From Rehmannia glutinosa (Eukaryota; Streptophyta; Magnoliopsida; Lamiales; Orobanchaceae): 64,000 nt of DNA. The position numbers were made by a program, and so were the translations under genes. Where the stretch lies: positions 62,001 to 126,000 of the forward strand of contig JABTTQ020000319.1 of assembly GCA_016081115.2 (NCBI GenBank). The letters are read 5' to 3'. Below the pieces are notes generated by a model. That model did not search any database. It saw only the letters and a list, made by a program, of their open reading frames with translations, and was not told where the DNA came from. Position 1 is the stretch's first letter. Each line of letters starts with the position of its first letter. Below, piece after piece: positions 34,228-46,619 of this stretch.

Positions 34228-35050
34228 AAGCTTTTTTTATTATTTAATTTAATAATAAATTAATGATTATGCAATAAATTAATTCATATGTAACTTTTTC
34301 GTTTTTACCACTGTTTTTAACGTGTAATATATCAAATTAATTATTTTTTACGATCTTCAATTTGACATCCATAAAAAAATATTGCGTATTTTTGCAAGAA
34401 GATAAATACATTACAAGTCATAAATTGGTCGATTTGATAAGATTATTAACTTGCATGAATAAACGTTTAGATTTGGACGTATTAAATTAAAAAGGCCATT
34501 AATCCCATTTAAAATTGGAATTAAAATTCAGATAAGATTCCCCTTGTCTCATACAGAACAATCACTCTAATTATCCCTAATTTTTATCCTAAATACACAA
34601 TCATATTTTTTTATCTCGATTTGATAAAGTTGATTTTTTTTCCGGATTGTGACATGTGTATTTTCCTAATCAACTTTATCGAAAAATTCAACTTTATCAA
34701 ATCGAGATAAAAAAAATTATGATTGTGTATTTAGGATAAAAATTAGTATTTTGGGTATTGTTAATTCATGAATATAATTACAATACGTGTATCGCAAGAA
34801 TAATCTTATCAAATCGAGACCAATTTATAATTATGTATTTATCTTCTTGAAGTTAAAAAATATAAAAACCCCAAAAGAATGATATGGATATGCTGAAATC
34901 AAAAATTGAAGATCGAGAAATAAAAAAATAATTAATTTGATATATTACACGTTAAAAAACAGATGAAAAAAACGAAAAAGTTACATATGAATTAATTTAT
35001 TGCATAATCATTAATTTATTATTAAATTAAAAATGTCTGAAAAAAAAGCT
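34228..35050. repeat. Long fold-back palindrome, about 820 bp
   Basis: Left arm 34228-34440 (AGCTTTTTTTATTATTTAAT..., TGATTATGCAATAAATTAAT, GTGTAATATATCAAATTAAT) pairs with right arm about 34770-35050 (ATTAATTTGATATATTACAC, ATTAATTTATTGCATAATCA, ...AAAAAAGCTT). Inside, a nearly perfect inner pair of about 47-bp arms, 34573-34620 and 34698-34745, reads TCCTAAATACACAATCATA against TATGATTGTGTATTTAGGA. The arms show small differences. No coding sequence; it may be a fold-back transposon or MITE. Confidence 0.85.
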
Positions 35051-38000
35051 TACACCTAAAGTATTTCTATTTCAAAATATTTCTCTTAATATTGTTTTCA
35101 GCAAGCCACGCATATCGTTGAAGCTTTTTCACAAAGACAATTATTGTCCCCACCAAAACAGATAAAATATGCGATGTCGTGTTTCACATGCTAACATGCT
35201 TGGATTTAATATGCCTGTCTTTTCATCAAATTATTCTTCAAACTTATAATTTAATTGGGCAATTTGAAATTCGCAAAATGATGATTAGTTACTTGGCGTG
35301 CTTAAAAAGTGGCACCTATTGGCTGTTTTTCATTCTCCATTTCAATTTTGTCGTACTTGTGACACTTTTTTGCTTTCTTTTTATAGTGTGTTTGGTTGGA
35401 TAGAATCTGAATATGATTCATTAAAAAGAAAATTATATATTATGTATTATAATATATTCACTATATAAATGTAGATATGATACTTTTACAATAGTATTAT
35501 GAATAATAAACATTTATGATTATACAGGGAAACTAATAAAGATATTTGAAATTTAAATTTTTAAATAATTAATTATAAAATAATTTTTTATAACAATATC
35601 TTATCGTATAGAAAGTTATGGTGATAGTTTTTATACAATATATATTTTTAAAATAATGGAATTGGTTTTGCGATCAGTGGGTTCATTCTCTGGTTTGTTA
35701 AAATTTTGATAGGTTGGATTTCAAGTTTTGTCCAACACTTTAGTTATATTTACTTATTTTGAATGATAATTTCGTAAAAATAAATATAGGTTCTTTCCTA
35801 TCTAATGAAAAGGTTAATCCATGTTTTTGGGAATAGAGATTCTAGTAGTATAAAGTTTTATTTATGTTTCAAAATTAATATGACTATTTTTATATACGTG
35901 ACAGTCATCCGTACGGATATAGATGAATAAATCATACTGGACAAGCCCTCTACCACAAGCTCATGTCTCACGAGATGTTTGAATTTAGATGTAATGGAGG
36001 ACACAATACGCAACTCACCAACTCCTTGTTATACAAGATAATTAATGTTAAATGAAAATTTAATTATTCATTCAGCCACATTATTCTTGATTTACGTTTT
36101 ATAGTACTTTATTGAAAACGAACGACTTAATGGAGAAAATGTAATCTTCGGGAGAAAAAATTGTAAAATATTGATCTACCAAAATTAATGAGCATTATCT
36201 CTCAAAAAAAAAGTAATGAGCATTTTTTATCTATTGCTAAAATAGTTGCATAATATATCTGTCGGTCAAAAAAACAAAAAGGAACATTTCTTCTCAAGCA
36301 TGGACAATTTTGTCAGATGATTAAGGTACTATCAAAGTGGATATGTGTATATCAATTATTGGAGTGGAAATATCAACTATCATATAAAAACATATATTGG
36401 TTCAAATGAGACCAATATTCTAGGATGAGACGGTAGGGACTGATCTGGTCCATTTATTTTTATTTTTAGAGGACTATTATTAATTCAGTATTTAAGGTAA
36501 TTTAAATGGGCTTAATTAGTTTCAAGGGCAAATATATAACTACATAGGGGGCGGTTTTTAATTTATTTATGGATAGATTTGTAATTTGGCACAATATCTT
36601 TAGAATTGGATATTGATTAGACCGAGATTTATAGGGAACCGAATTTTTGTCAAAAAACTGAACTCACGTCTCCTCAACTTCTGAGTTCTACAAAGAAGAG
36701 GGCATGACAGTTGAGGATTTGGAAGAGAAGAATGAAATTCTTTGACTCCATTTTCTAGTAGGCATCGAAAATATTCAACCAAATTCCCAGTTTAGAAGTA
36801 TGTTTTTAGTTTCTATTTTTATATTGAAATGTTATGCAATTTTTCACCTTTTTTTAAGTTTTTCGTTAATGTTTGCATGTCTTTCGAAAAAGAAATTCAA
36901 AAATTCTTTCGTTTTCTCAAGATTTTCTGAAAATTTCAAAAAATTTCGATTTTTTTTTATTGATGAAAGTTCTTTCGTTTTTTCAGTAGGCCGAGAAAAA
37001 TCCGTCCAAGTGTTTGGTTTATAGGTATATTTTTAGTTTCGATTTATTGTATAGGTGAATGTTATGCAATTTTTTCTCTTTTTTCTTAATTTTTTTCGTT
37101 ACTGTTTGCATGTGTTTTTGGAAAACAAAAATATTCGAAAATTCTTTCGTTTGTTTTCTATTTTTGTATAAGTGTTTCTATTTGATTTCATGTATTTTGG
37201 CCGACTATGTTTTTAGTTTCGATTTTTTGTGTAGGTGAATATTCCATTTGATTTTCACGTATTTCGGCATGTAGGAACTTTCTGGGTGGCTTTTATATTT
37301 TGAGTTTTGTATGTGTGTTGTTGAATTTTTGGTTTTGTGGTATGAGGTTTTTTAGAACTAGTTGAATTGCTTTTTTCTTTAAATAAAATTTTATCTGATT
37401 TTTACGTTGGAATCATATGTGATAAAAATAGTTCATTGTTAAGAACTTGTTTTGGTTCTGTATGCAAATTGTTAGGAGTTTTATATGATTTTTAAGAACT
37501 ATTGTTATCAGTTTTTAACGTTGATATAAGGATGCATTATATATGCAGCAGGGGATTAAATTAGTGATGCATATATCATTCTGTATATATGCGACAAGAT
37601 GATTTATTTATGCATCATTTTTCAAACATCGTCCTTCATTGTTTTTGTTGTGAGAGTTTTGGATATAATAAGAATAGTGTAAATTAGTATGCATAGACCA
37701 TGTTTATTGCATATAAATGCCTTTTTAATATTTTTTACATGTTTTTTAAAATGGGTTCATATTAGTGATTTGATTAGTATCCATAGTTCGTAGTTATGCA
37801 CCTATTATTAAATATATATGCAACAATCTTGGGGTATGTATGAATATTGTAATTATAATATTTTATGTTGGTCATTTCAATGAAATATACGAAATTTATC
37901 AATATGGATTATCTGTCGTATAGTGGAATACAGAATGATGCATTAATAGAGCATGAATATTGCATATATAGGTTATTGTTATGCCTGCTTTTCTCGGCGG

Positions 38001-38825
38001 TTTTGTTTAGTATGTTTGTTAGTCAACTTAGTGGTCTGATTCAATATATTATGGTGTATAGGTACGATATGTTTGGTAGTCAACGATGTATTGTTCATCT
38101 ATTGTATATGTAACAGTTTTGTCATATATATGCATACTTAAATATATTTTTTTTGGTTGTTTTTCAATGAGACAATTTTGTTGGTGTTCAGTATGTAGTA
38201 TAGTTAAGTACAGTTTAATGTATACATCGAGTATGCTTGTTGCATATGTAGGGAACTTTTTTATATAGAGATAAATGGGCGATTTTGATTCAGTTATTTA
38301 TTTTTATATGCATTATCATTGTGATATGTATGCACTCTTTTTGTGAAGCCTTTTTTTTTGCAATGAGAGATTTTTTATGCATTTTAATGTGCATTATAAC
38401 AGGTTATTCGGGCGGATAGGTACGATTTTGAAGCTGTCAAGGTGGCTAAGAGTAAAGAGAAGAGATAACTTACTATCGGGGGCGATGATGGTGGCCATCG
38501 GGGGAAATTTGAAACATGAATATGTTGGACATATATCTTTTTTTTTGTTTGTTTGTTTTATGGGGGAATTTATGTCTTTTGGTTAGTTAGTGGATTTTGA
38601 ACTGCTAGAATACAATCACATTTCTATATGGAGGATTTTATATGATGTTTTGCTAAGGATTGACAATATTATCTCTGTTTGTATTTATTTTTTTGTAAAA
38701 ATCACTTTTTTGTCCGAAAAATCACTTTTTATATGGTGAGTTGTTAGAATGCTTAGTTACTGTTTATTTGTTGTATTATTAGTTTATTAATATTGTATTA
38801 AATTAAATAGTGTGACGATCATTGT
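35051..38825. other. Long gene-poor region
   Basis: No convincing gene was seen in about 3.8 kb. At 36797-37260 a diverged repeat of about 220 bp recurs two to three times (TGTTTTTAGTTTC, GTTATGCAATTTTT, GTTTGCATGT). At about 36405-36520 there is a MITE-like GAGACGGTAGGGACTGATC segment. At 38401-38470 a short open stretch after an acceptor-like ACAG encodes VIRADRYDFEAVKVAKSKEK and a stop; it could be a stray terminal exon, but I recognise no family and see no upstream exons. Confidence 0.45.
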
Positions 38826-39060
38826 TAGAGTGGCAATGGGGTGGGTCGGGCCGGCCCCGTACCGAGCAATTGGGCTTTTGCAAAATTTTGGTGGTCGATT
38901 TTAGTCGGGCCACAAAATTGTTAGGTCAACTCAGCCCATGCATACATTCTATGCAGAAAAAATTCGGGCCGACCAGAAAAAGTCGGGCTAGCCCATTTTT
39001 TGGGCCTAAAAATTGACCGGCATCACCCGGGCTTGTTGGTGGTGGATTTTGCCACCTCTA
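38826..39060. mobile_element. hAT-type MITE, 235 bp
   Basis: Starts TAGAGTGGCAATGG and ends TTTTGCCACCTCTA, imperfect inverted ends. It is flanked by a perfect 8-bp duplication ATCATTGT (38818-38825 and 39061-39068). GC-rich GGGCC/GGCCC words lie near both ends. It has no coding capacity. Confidence 0.88.
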
Positions 39061-39068
39061 ATCATTGT

Positions 39069-39965
39069 TGTATATTTAGATATGTAATGTGTCTAATAAT
39101 TTCATGCCCAAAATAGCACATATATGCATCATACATGTTATATTTATACAATATAATATGTTGAACCATACAATGTAAGATGTCGATTTTCCAATTTTTT
39201 TAAGAATCGTATAGATGGAACGGTAATGGATTGGAACACACATTCTTTTTCAATGTGTATGTTTTGATTACATACACAATATATAAGTTGCACTAGTTAC
39301 ATAGGTTAAAAGAATTATATATAACTTAAGAGAATTTATATCATAAACTAATATATAACTTAAGAAAATGATAGGTATAGATAGGTCAAGATTATCACAT
39401 ACATACTAATTCATGAAGGACAATGCATAATTGGTTAAACAAACAAACTAATCAAATCGTGAAATTTGATGATTAAAAAAAAAAAGCTATATATACACTT
39501 TGTTTTAAATAAATAGGCTCGCGTCTAAGCCGGTTCGGTTATCTCTCTCTAGGTGGTCTTAAGTATAATAAGGCCCTAAAAACCATTTTTGCGGTTAAGG
39601 GGTCCACCGGTCAAATCAAACATACCGCCAAAACCGGTTAAATACTCCGGTTCTCTAGGTTTTTTTGCAATTTTTTTTTATTTTTTGTGTTTATACTTTT
39701 TTATAAAAATAAAATTTAATAAACTTAATATTTAATATATTTATGTCATTATTTGAAATTTGAGCTAAATATATAGATATTTTCCTTTAACTATACATAT
39801 ATACAACTTTTCCTTTTATATTTATGAATTACATCCATATTTTATATAATATAATACCAAATATAATTATTTTTTATTAAAACGGTAAAACCAGGTAAAA
39901 TTTGGATTTTGAACCAAAGGTGGCTTGGATGGGTTTAATCACCGGTGTATTTAAAACATTGATAT
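39069..39965. other. Intergenic region with an eroded MITE
   Basis: About 39500-39958 carries AACCGG/CCGGTT-rich wording (GCCGGTTCGGTTATC, GCCAAAACCGGTTAAATAC, ATCACCGGTG) between TGTTTTAAAT and ATTTAAAACA ends, as in common hAT-like plant MITEs. The rest is AT-rich without genes. Confidence 0.45.
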
Positions 39966-39979
39966 ATACATCGCATAAG

Positions 39980-42273
39980 CTCGAGGATGCTCTCTTCTCT
40001 CTCTTCTCCCAAACCTTAGGGGGCGTGCCTCCATGACTTTCCGGCTCTCCCGGCGTGGGATCAAGTGGGTTATGATATTTGCTCCTTTGCTATATCTTGT
40101 TCTCCTTTGGTTTCTCCTCTACGAGTTTTCCTATGTCTTATGTGGATTTTGCGTGGGGTTTATTCTACATGGATCCTTCGAATCTCTTACTTGGGGGGAC
40201 TGTCATGAACTCATCAAAGGTGGCCCCTGGCGGTGGCCCCCTCCTAAGGTGGTTTAAAGCGTGGTCCCTCCCAAGGTGGTTACAACAATGGTCCCCTCAT
40301 CTCCTTCAAAGGCCAATACTCGCAACAATGGTCCCTCCCCAAAGTATTCTCGCTATACGGGGTGATGACCCCGGGCCGCCGTCTACCATCTGCATGGAAT
40401 CCCATCCCGGCCCCCCTTGATGAGTTGTTTCCAAAGATACTCTTGATTGTTGGAATCTTCCCCTAATGACATCCGATTATGAATTGAACTCGCTACATTC
40501 TACTCATAATACTAAGGCTCAATCTCATTTTGGCCATTCTTTTGCTAAAAATTGTTTCGGTACTCACCACGATACGGATTGGATTTGACGGGCCCAAGGT
40601 AATTTTATAATATTTTCGCATGTGGTTCTTTGGTAAATCCCATTCTATCCCTAAACCTGTTAGAAAGGGAGATTATTATTCAGTTACGATTGATGAAAAC
40701 ATTTACCAACAACGCCTCGCCGAATTTTCTTATTCATTGATTGGAAGAGTGATTTTGGGCAAGGGTAACAAACCATGGGCGACTATGCTTCTGCATAAAC
40801 ACCTATCAGATTTATGGGCAATTAAAAATGATTGGAAACTAATCCCCCAGGGTAAGGGATTTTTTTGTATCAAGTTCTTGAATGCGCAGGATAGAGCTCG
40901 AGCCCAAACACGTATTAATTGGGCACTCAATCCGGGAACTATTAGGCTCTCTCCATGGGTCCCGAATTTCAATCCGTACAAGGTACACACGTCGATGGCA
41001 AGCGTTTGGGTCCAAATCTTCGAGCTTGGCTTGAGTATCGGGATCTAATACCATCTTAAGGATTGCGGTGCGATTGGAAACCGTCTGATTGATCAACGAT
41101 CGCTTGACGGCTATCTAGGGCATTTCATTCGGGTATTAGTGGATATTGATCTGTCGAAACCGTTGGAGGAGCACATCATGATAGAACGGGTTGACCAGTG
41201 TTCCTTTGTGTCAGTTACTTATGAGAAATTACCGGAATTTTGTTCAAAGTGCAGGGTAATGGGACATTCAACGGTTTCTTGCCGTATTACTCCCGCAGGG
41301 AACTCAACCACTAAAAGACGCGCCTCTCCTGACCAGGGACGTCCCAGGACATCGGCGACATGTCCGAATTCTATGCAACGGGGTCGTTCTAGGGTCCGTA
41401 AAGTTTACCGTCCGTCTGCGAGGAGGACAAAGGCAAGGCCGTTGATGACTCCATGGAAAATGCGGGTCATCAAGGTCGTGTTAAGGAGGGTGAACCTTCT
41501 TCTTCACATATTCACACTAAGAATTCATTTGATGTTCTGGGTGTTGATTCAGATGATGTGGTATGTGATAATACGAATTTGGAGCAAAATTCTGATAATG
41601 AGAATCGGATTATGGCTTGAATATAATACTAGCAACACGCATGAGCCATAGTTCCTTATCAACCGCAGCAACAAATTTGGATGAACATGGGACAAGGCTA
41701 ATTTGCAACGTGGAATGAAAATAGTTTCAAATAGCCTTCCTTTTAATGATTATGTCCATAGCTCTAATGATCCTTCTGAGGGGTTCAAGGCTATGACCGT
41801 TGCTGCCCGGAAACGTTGGTTAGATATGGCGGATGAAGACGATCAAGATGATGCAGACAAATTGGAAGCTTTAAAGACCAAGTTAGGCGACTCTTCAACT
41901 GCTCCGATTGTCATTCACTCAAGTGATTCGTCAAAAGCTATGAACGATATGGCAATTGTGGCTGGAGGATCCTGGGCCGATATTCCACAGGATACATCAG
42001 ACCATTAGGAGGATACTCAAGCACGTGCAATACAAACACAGGCCAATGTCCTTCGAAAATCCTCTAGAAATAAACGTTCATCATTTCGATTGAGATTTTG
42101 AATTATTTCTGTTGTTTCTTTTATGGGGTACTCTTTTTCCTATCAAAGGTTTTTTCCAATGGGTTTTACTTTGATAGGTTTTAATGAGACCCATTTTTTT
42201 AAAGCTAGTTGCTTGGCTTGTAAGCAGTACACTATATTTTCCTTTTTAATAATATTTTGCATTTATTCAAAAA
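39980..42273 (+). mobile_element. L1-type LINE with ORF1 but no ORF2
   Basis: A perfect 14-bp target duplication ATACATCGCATAAG flanks the insert (39966-39979 and 42274-42287), and the 3' end is a short A-rich tail (ATTCAAAAAA). The 5' end has a CT-rich leader. ORF1 (about 40620-42100) is followed after only about 170 bp by the tail. No endonuclease or reverse transcriptase coding sequence is present. In plant L1 elements ORF1 is followed by an ORF2 of about 4 kb, so ORF2 has been removed before or after insertion. Confidence 0.85.
40620..42100 (+). pseudogene. LINE ORF1 (DUF4283 plus zinc knuckle), broken
   Basis: First part 40620-41048: a DUF4283-type nucleic-acid-binding domain (ENIYQQRLAEFSYSLIGRVI, LWAIKNDWKLIPQGKGFFCI, PWVPNFNPYK, VWVQIFEL). 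After a stop and frame change near 41048, the frame 41139-41651 continues with DIDLSKPLEEHIMIER and a zinc knuckle CSKCRVMGHSTVSC (CX2CX4HX4C, near 41250-41290), then a basic region. After another frame change near 41600-41700 a C-terminal part follows (TVAARKRWLDMADEDDQDDA). It ends near 42100 in the basic SSRNKRSSFRLRF. ORF1 proteins of plant L1 elements bind the element RNA. At least two disruptions make this copy inactive. Confidence 0.8.
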
Positions 42274-42847
42274 ATACATCGCATAAGTTCTTTTTATGCA
42301 AAATACTATATTGAACAATACCCAATATAGTGTTATTGATAAAGCCCGTGACATCGATTTTATAAGCAAACTAATATAGAATTAATGAAACCTTTACGCA
42401 TAGATTTCATTGGATTCATGCATGTAATGTTTTATAAAGAAGGGGGAATATTTATTAATGTTCAATAAAATAGATAATTGATGGAAGATTTGTTAGTCCA
42501 AGTGGCTACGATAATCTAGAGGGGGGTGAATAGATTATGCTGATTTTTCGCAAATCGCCCTCTTTTTCGAATGAACAAGTAATTGACAAGAATGTAAATG
42601 CCGAAATTAAACAACATTCGATGATTTGTAGTAGTTCAACCCTCCTAGGGCCTAATCTACTACCACACCGGTATATCCGAAGTGGATTTCAAAAAGAAAA
42701 AAAGATTTTATTAATTACCGCAATTAATACAACACCACCTTTGAAGATTACCACAATCTTCTTACAACACCTTTAAGGAGATTACCACAATCTTCCTTCA
42801 ACACCTATGAAGAGTACCACACTCTTCAACACATAAGACCACCCAAG

Positions 42848-44310
42848 TGTTAGATAAATGTTTTTATCAAGATTTTGATGATTTTGTTTAAATGGTTTTT
42901 ACACCAAAACAATGTTTGTAAATATTGTCCAAATACTCCCAATTGATTTAAAATGTTTTTACTAATTTTTGGAGTATTTCTTAGAGTTTTTAATTTGATT
43001 AAAATTGGACAACACTTTTGATGATTTTGTTTATATTAGTTTTTACACCAAAACAATGTTTGTAAATGTTGTCCAAATACTCCCAATTGATTTAAAATGT
43101 TTTTACTATTTTTTGGAGTATTTCTTGAAGTTTATTTTTGACAAAAATCGGACAACATTTCAAATTGAAGGTCGACCGCCCAAAGCGTCGACTGTGCACG
43201 AAGAACACAAACTTGAAAGCGAAACAATTTCTATACAAAAAAAGAGGAGGGGACCGGTCCACCTAGGGGCGACCGGCCGCACCCGTCGCCGCCGGTCCAC
43301 CTAGGGGGGCGAGGTCGGCCGCACCCCGTCGGCCGGTCGACCCCCGACGACACACGCACTGGATCGCACTATCTTTTTCAAAACGGTCGAAATCTTATAC
43401 AGGGCAACCGGTCATTTGTGTAATCTTTTGACAAACAAAAATTTGTACCGTTGGACATATTGACATGAGAAGATTTGCTTTTCTATTTTGTACAATATTT
43501 CTACATCTTGTGATCCTCTTTTTGTAGAAAAAAATGAAGAAGAAGGAGCCTATGTTGGGAGCCTATGTTGGTGAAGACTTCCCTATAAATAGAGGATAAA
43601 TTGAAGACACAAAAAAACACAACACAAGCAAATACACAACAAGAAATCTGCAAATTTCCAAGCTTTCATATTCAACACTCTTGTTGTATTTATAGCCTAA
43701 GTATTTCACTTTCACATCTTGAGGTCTAGGCTTTATTTCTTGATTACACTTTGCACTCAAATTGTAATATTCATTATTGAGGTGTAATCTTGATTTTTTG
43801 GTTATCATTCAAACACAAGATATCCTTGTGAGTGTTCTTGTGGTAAGAACACACTTGGATGATCTAGGTGATAGGTGCAAGAAGATTGTGGTGATCTTCT
43901 TATTGAGGTGTTGAAGAATTTGGTATTCTTCAAGGTTGAAGATTGTGGTAATCTTCACAAGGTGCCGTTGAAGGAAGATTGTGGTAATCTTCAAAGGGAG
44001 ATTGTGGTAATCTCCAAAGGTGGTATTAAAGAAGAGTGTGGTGCTCTTCAAGGTGTTGTAAGTTGAATTTGTATTAATTTTGGTAATTAATAAAATTCTT
44101 TTTCTTTTTGAAATCCATCCCGGAGATATTGGGGTGGTAGAGGATTAGGCCCTAGGTGGGTTGAACCTCTTTAAATCGACGTGTGTTGTTTACTTCCCGC
44201 ACCTTTATTATTGTCTTGGCGTATTTGTTTCGAAAAAGAGGGCATAATAAAAAAGATGGAGATAATCTATTCACCCCCCATCTAGTTTATCGTAGCCGCT
44301 TGGACTTACA
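42848..44310 (+). repeat. 5' LTR of E1
   Basis: Contains tandem near-copies of an AACAATGTTTGTAAAT region (42900-43090), a GC-rich CGACCGG block (43170-43350), a promoter-like CCCTATAAATAGAGG box at about 43580, and the GTGGT hairpin row at 43879-44049. It ends GGACTTACA before the primer-binding site. Confidence 0.92.
43879..44049 (+). other. Row of six GTGGT-loop hairpins in the LTR transcript
   Basis: Six stem-loops in about 170 bp, with stems of 6-9 bp around a constant GTGGT (once TTGGT) loop: AAGAAGAT/ATCTTCTT (43879-43901), TTGAAGAAT/ATTCTTCAA (43911-43933), TGAAGATT/AATCTTCA (43937-43957), GAAGATT/AATCTTC (43974-43992), GGAGATT/AATCTCC (43997-44015) and GAAGAG/CTCTTC (44031-44049). 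The stems vary in matched pairs while the loop is kept. Copies exist in the other LTRs: 49682-49853 (plus), and on the minus strand about 42725-42830 and 58680-58785. They lie downstream of the TATA-like box, so they should be in the leader RNA. Confidence 0.85.
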
Positions 44311-45784
44311 AGTGGTATCAGAGCCAAACTCTTTGGCAAGCTCATTTCACATCGCGAGTGAAGAGGAACGATCGTCGGCTACGAAAGAAGCTCACCTTAC
44401 CGGCACCTCCACCACTAAGCCACCACTATTTGATTCCAAAAATTTTAATTTTTGGAAAGAAAGAATGGAATGCTATTTACAAAATTGCGGGTTCGATATT
44501 TGGAACACCATCATCAACGGAGAATCCATTCCAACGAAGAATACACCACACACCTCTAAAGGCTTCAAAGAGCTCAATGATGAAGATAAGAGAATCATCT
44601 CATTAAATGGTAAAGCTCTTAATATTTTACATTGTTCACTTACCACTTTGGAATTTGATCATGTTGTAGGTATTCGATCGGCACATGAAGTATGGCACAA
44701 ATTAGAAGCCATCTATGAAGTATATGCAAATGAAAGGAGCAACTCAAAAGCATCTACTTCACAAATGGATACAACATCAAATCCAACAACATGGGATAAG
44801 CTTTCTACAACCTCCTATGATGAACAAGTTGAACAATGTCTCATGGGCATCGAAGAAGAAAACGAGGTAAGTTCTAAACCCTCTACTTCTTATGACAATG
44901 AATTGCAAAATGAATATAGTGATTTGCAAAATGATTATGATGAGCTACAAGATGAATTCCAAAACTTACTTGTTAAATACAAAAATTTGAAAAATGAATT
45001 CATTGTTTTGAAAAATGATAAGGATAGTTTATTTACTTCCTATGAATCACTATCATGTGCTCACACCACCACTCTTGATAAGGTTAGAAACCTTGAGAAA
45101 GAAAATAGTACTCTTGTTGAGGATATAAATTGCTTGAAAAATGATTTATCTAAATCCAACTTGAGTACCGATAGAATGACCGATATTGTTGATTGTTGTG
45201 ATAATTCGAAACTAGAACTTGATCATAAGTCTAAGGGTGTCAATCACATGAAAAAGAATCAAGTCTCTAAGCACGTTGGTCATTATGCTCTCAAAATTAT
45301 TACATGTTTCTATTGCGGTAAAAAGGGTCATACGGCTAATACTTGTCGGGCTAGAAATGGCTCTAATCATTATTGGAGACCTAAAAGTCTCAAAGCTAAT
45401 CCTAAAGGACCCAAACACTTGAGGGTACCACAAAATAATTTCTTGGTAGGTACCCGGCGAAATAATGGTCGTAAAAAATTCATACCGCCAAGGAAACATC
45501 AAATGACCATTTCATTTGATCAAAGAAGGAGAAACTATTCTCAACAAAGCAAATTTCCAAGAAGAAGATATAATCAAAAATGGGAAGAGCATAATCCTTG
45601 GAAATGGCAAAGACATCATCAACAATATGATTTTCAAGGAAAAAGAGACCATCAACAATGGGAAGGTAACAAACCTTGGAAATGGAGTGATCAAAGAAAC
45701 CATCATCAACAAAATGACTTCTCAAGGGGAAGATATCATCAACAATGGGAACGGCACAACCCATGGAAACAACATAATTGGTAA
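44183..45784 (+). pseudogene. E1 gag with lost start and internal deletion
   Basis: The open frame covers the LTR end, the primer-binding site and gag. E2 gag begins with ATG at the homologous point (MATNESY); here the codon is TCG (SATKEAHL, near 44370), so the normal start is gone. A UBN2 gag domain follows (KPPLFDSKNFNFWKERMECY, LNGKALNILHCSLTTLEF, SAHEVWHKLEAIYE). It then jumps to EVYANERSNSK; E2 has about 100 codons between these points. A coiled-coil region (ELQNEYSDLQNDYDELQDEF) precedes an intact zinc knuckle CFYCGKKGHTANTC near 45310-45350. The end is a Trp/His/Gln-rich repetitive tail (KWEEHNPWKWQRHHQQ) closing with TAA at 45782. Confidence 0.85.
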
Positions 45785-46619
45785 ACCGTATCTCCCCATT
45801 TAAATATGCATTTTATTTTTGTTATGCATGTTTTATTTTGTGTCTTATTTGCAAAATGAGTTTTTCACAAATTTATTAAGGTCTTCAATATATATTTGAG
45901 TTTTTTGAAATATTTTTGAAAAAGAAGACTTTATATGATGTTTTTAAAACTCTTGGGCATTTTTGTAGACTTAAGTGTTTTATTATCTCATATGGATTTT
46001 TATGACATGAGCTTACTTGTGATATCTCTTATTGCATTAGCCTACACTCTTACCATTATGATTTGTGCTAGATTTATTTCAAGAATTATGTAGGATTCAC
46101 ATAGTTTCACAAATGGCCATTTACGTCATTATTTGTCAAGAAAGGCATTAATTATCGAGGTACGTTTACTTGTGTTATTCTTACTTTTATAGACTCGATA
46201 TATGTATTGCCATGTGCCTATGTGCTTGTTTTTCATAGTATTTCATACAAGTGCCATTAAGAGGATTTTTTGAAAGGCACTATTCGATAATTGATTGCAC
46301 ATATTTGCTTTGTCAACTCTTGTTCAAATACTTCTTTTAAATGAGGTCTCAACTATATGCTATCGGATTTTCAAATTTCAAAAGAGACCTTTTGTAGCTT
46401 TCTTAAGCTTATTTGAACTTGCATGATTTAGTACTCTTGATGATCTTCTAAATGCATAGTATGTGTTTCTTGCTTCATGGTCTATATATTTCTACTATGC
46501 TCTTATGCAAGATATTTTGTGATTGATGATTGAGGCATGTTTTTACACTTGGGCTATTTTTTCTTGCTTATATAAGCGATGCCGTTAATGATTTTGTTAA
46601 GTTGTGTAGATAAGAAAGG

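Noticed and set aside
36797..38600. Series of open frames on the plus strand that might be one gene
   Set aside because: They are short, low-complexity and partly made of a diverged direct repeat; no domain or consistent splice chain was found.
40033..40257. 74-codon hydrophobic frame with a possible signal sequence
   Set aside because: It lies in the 5' leader of the LINE, between its target duplication and ORF1, and has no known domain.
43809..44051. Minus-strand frame with repeated KITTIF units (also at 49612-49854)
   Set aside because: It is the translation of the hairpin row in the LTR, antisense to the element; the repeats reflect the hairpins and not a protein.
45480..45764. 94-codon minus-strand frame opposite E1 gag
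   Set aside because: Antisense of the repetitive Trp/His/Gln-rich gag tail, without independent support.
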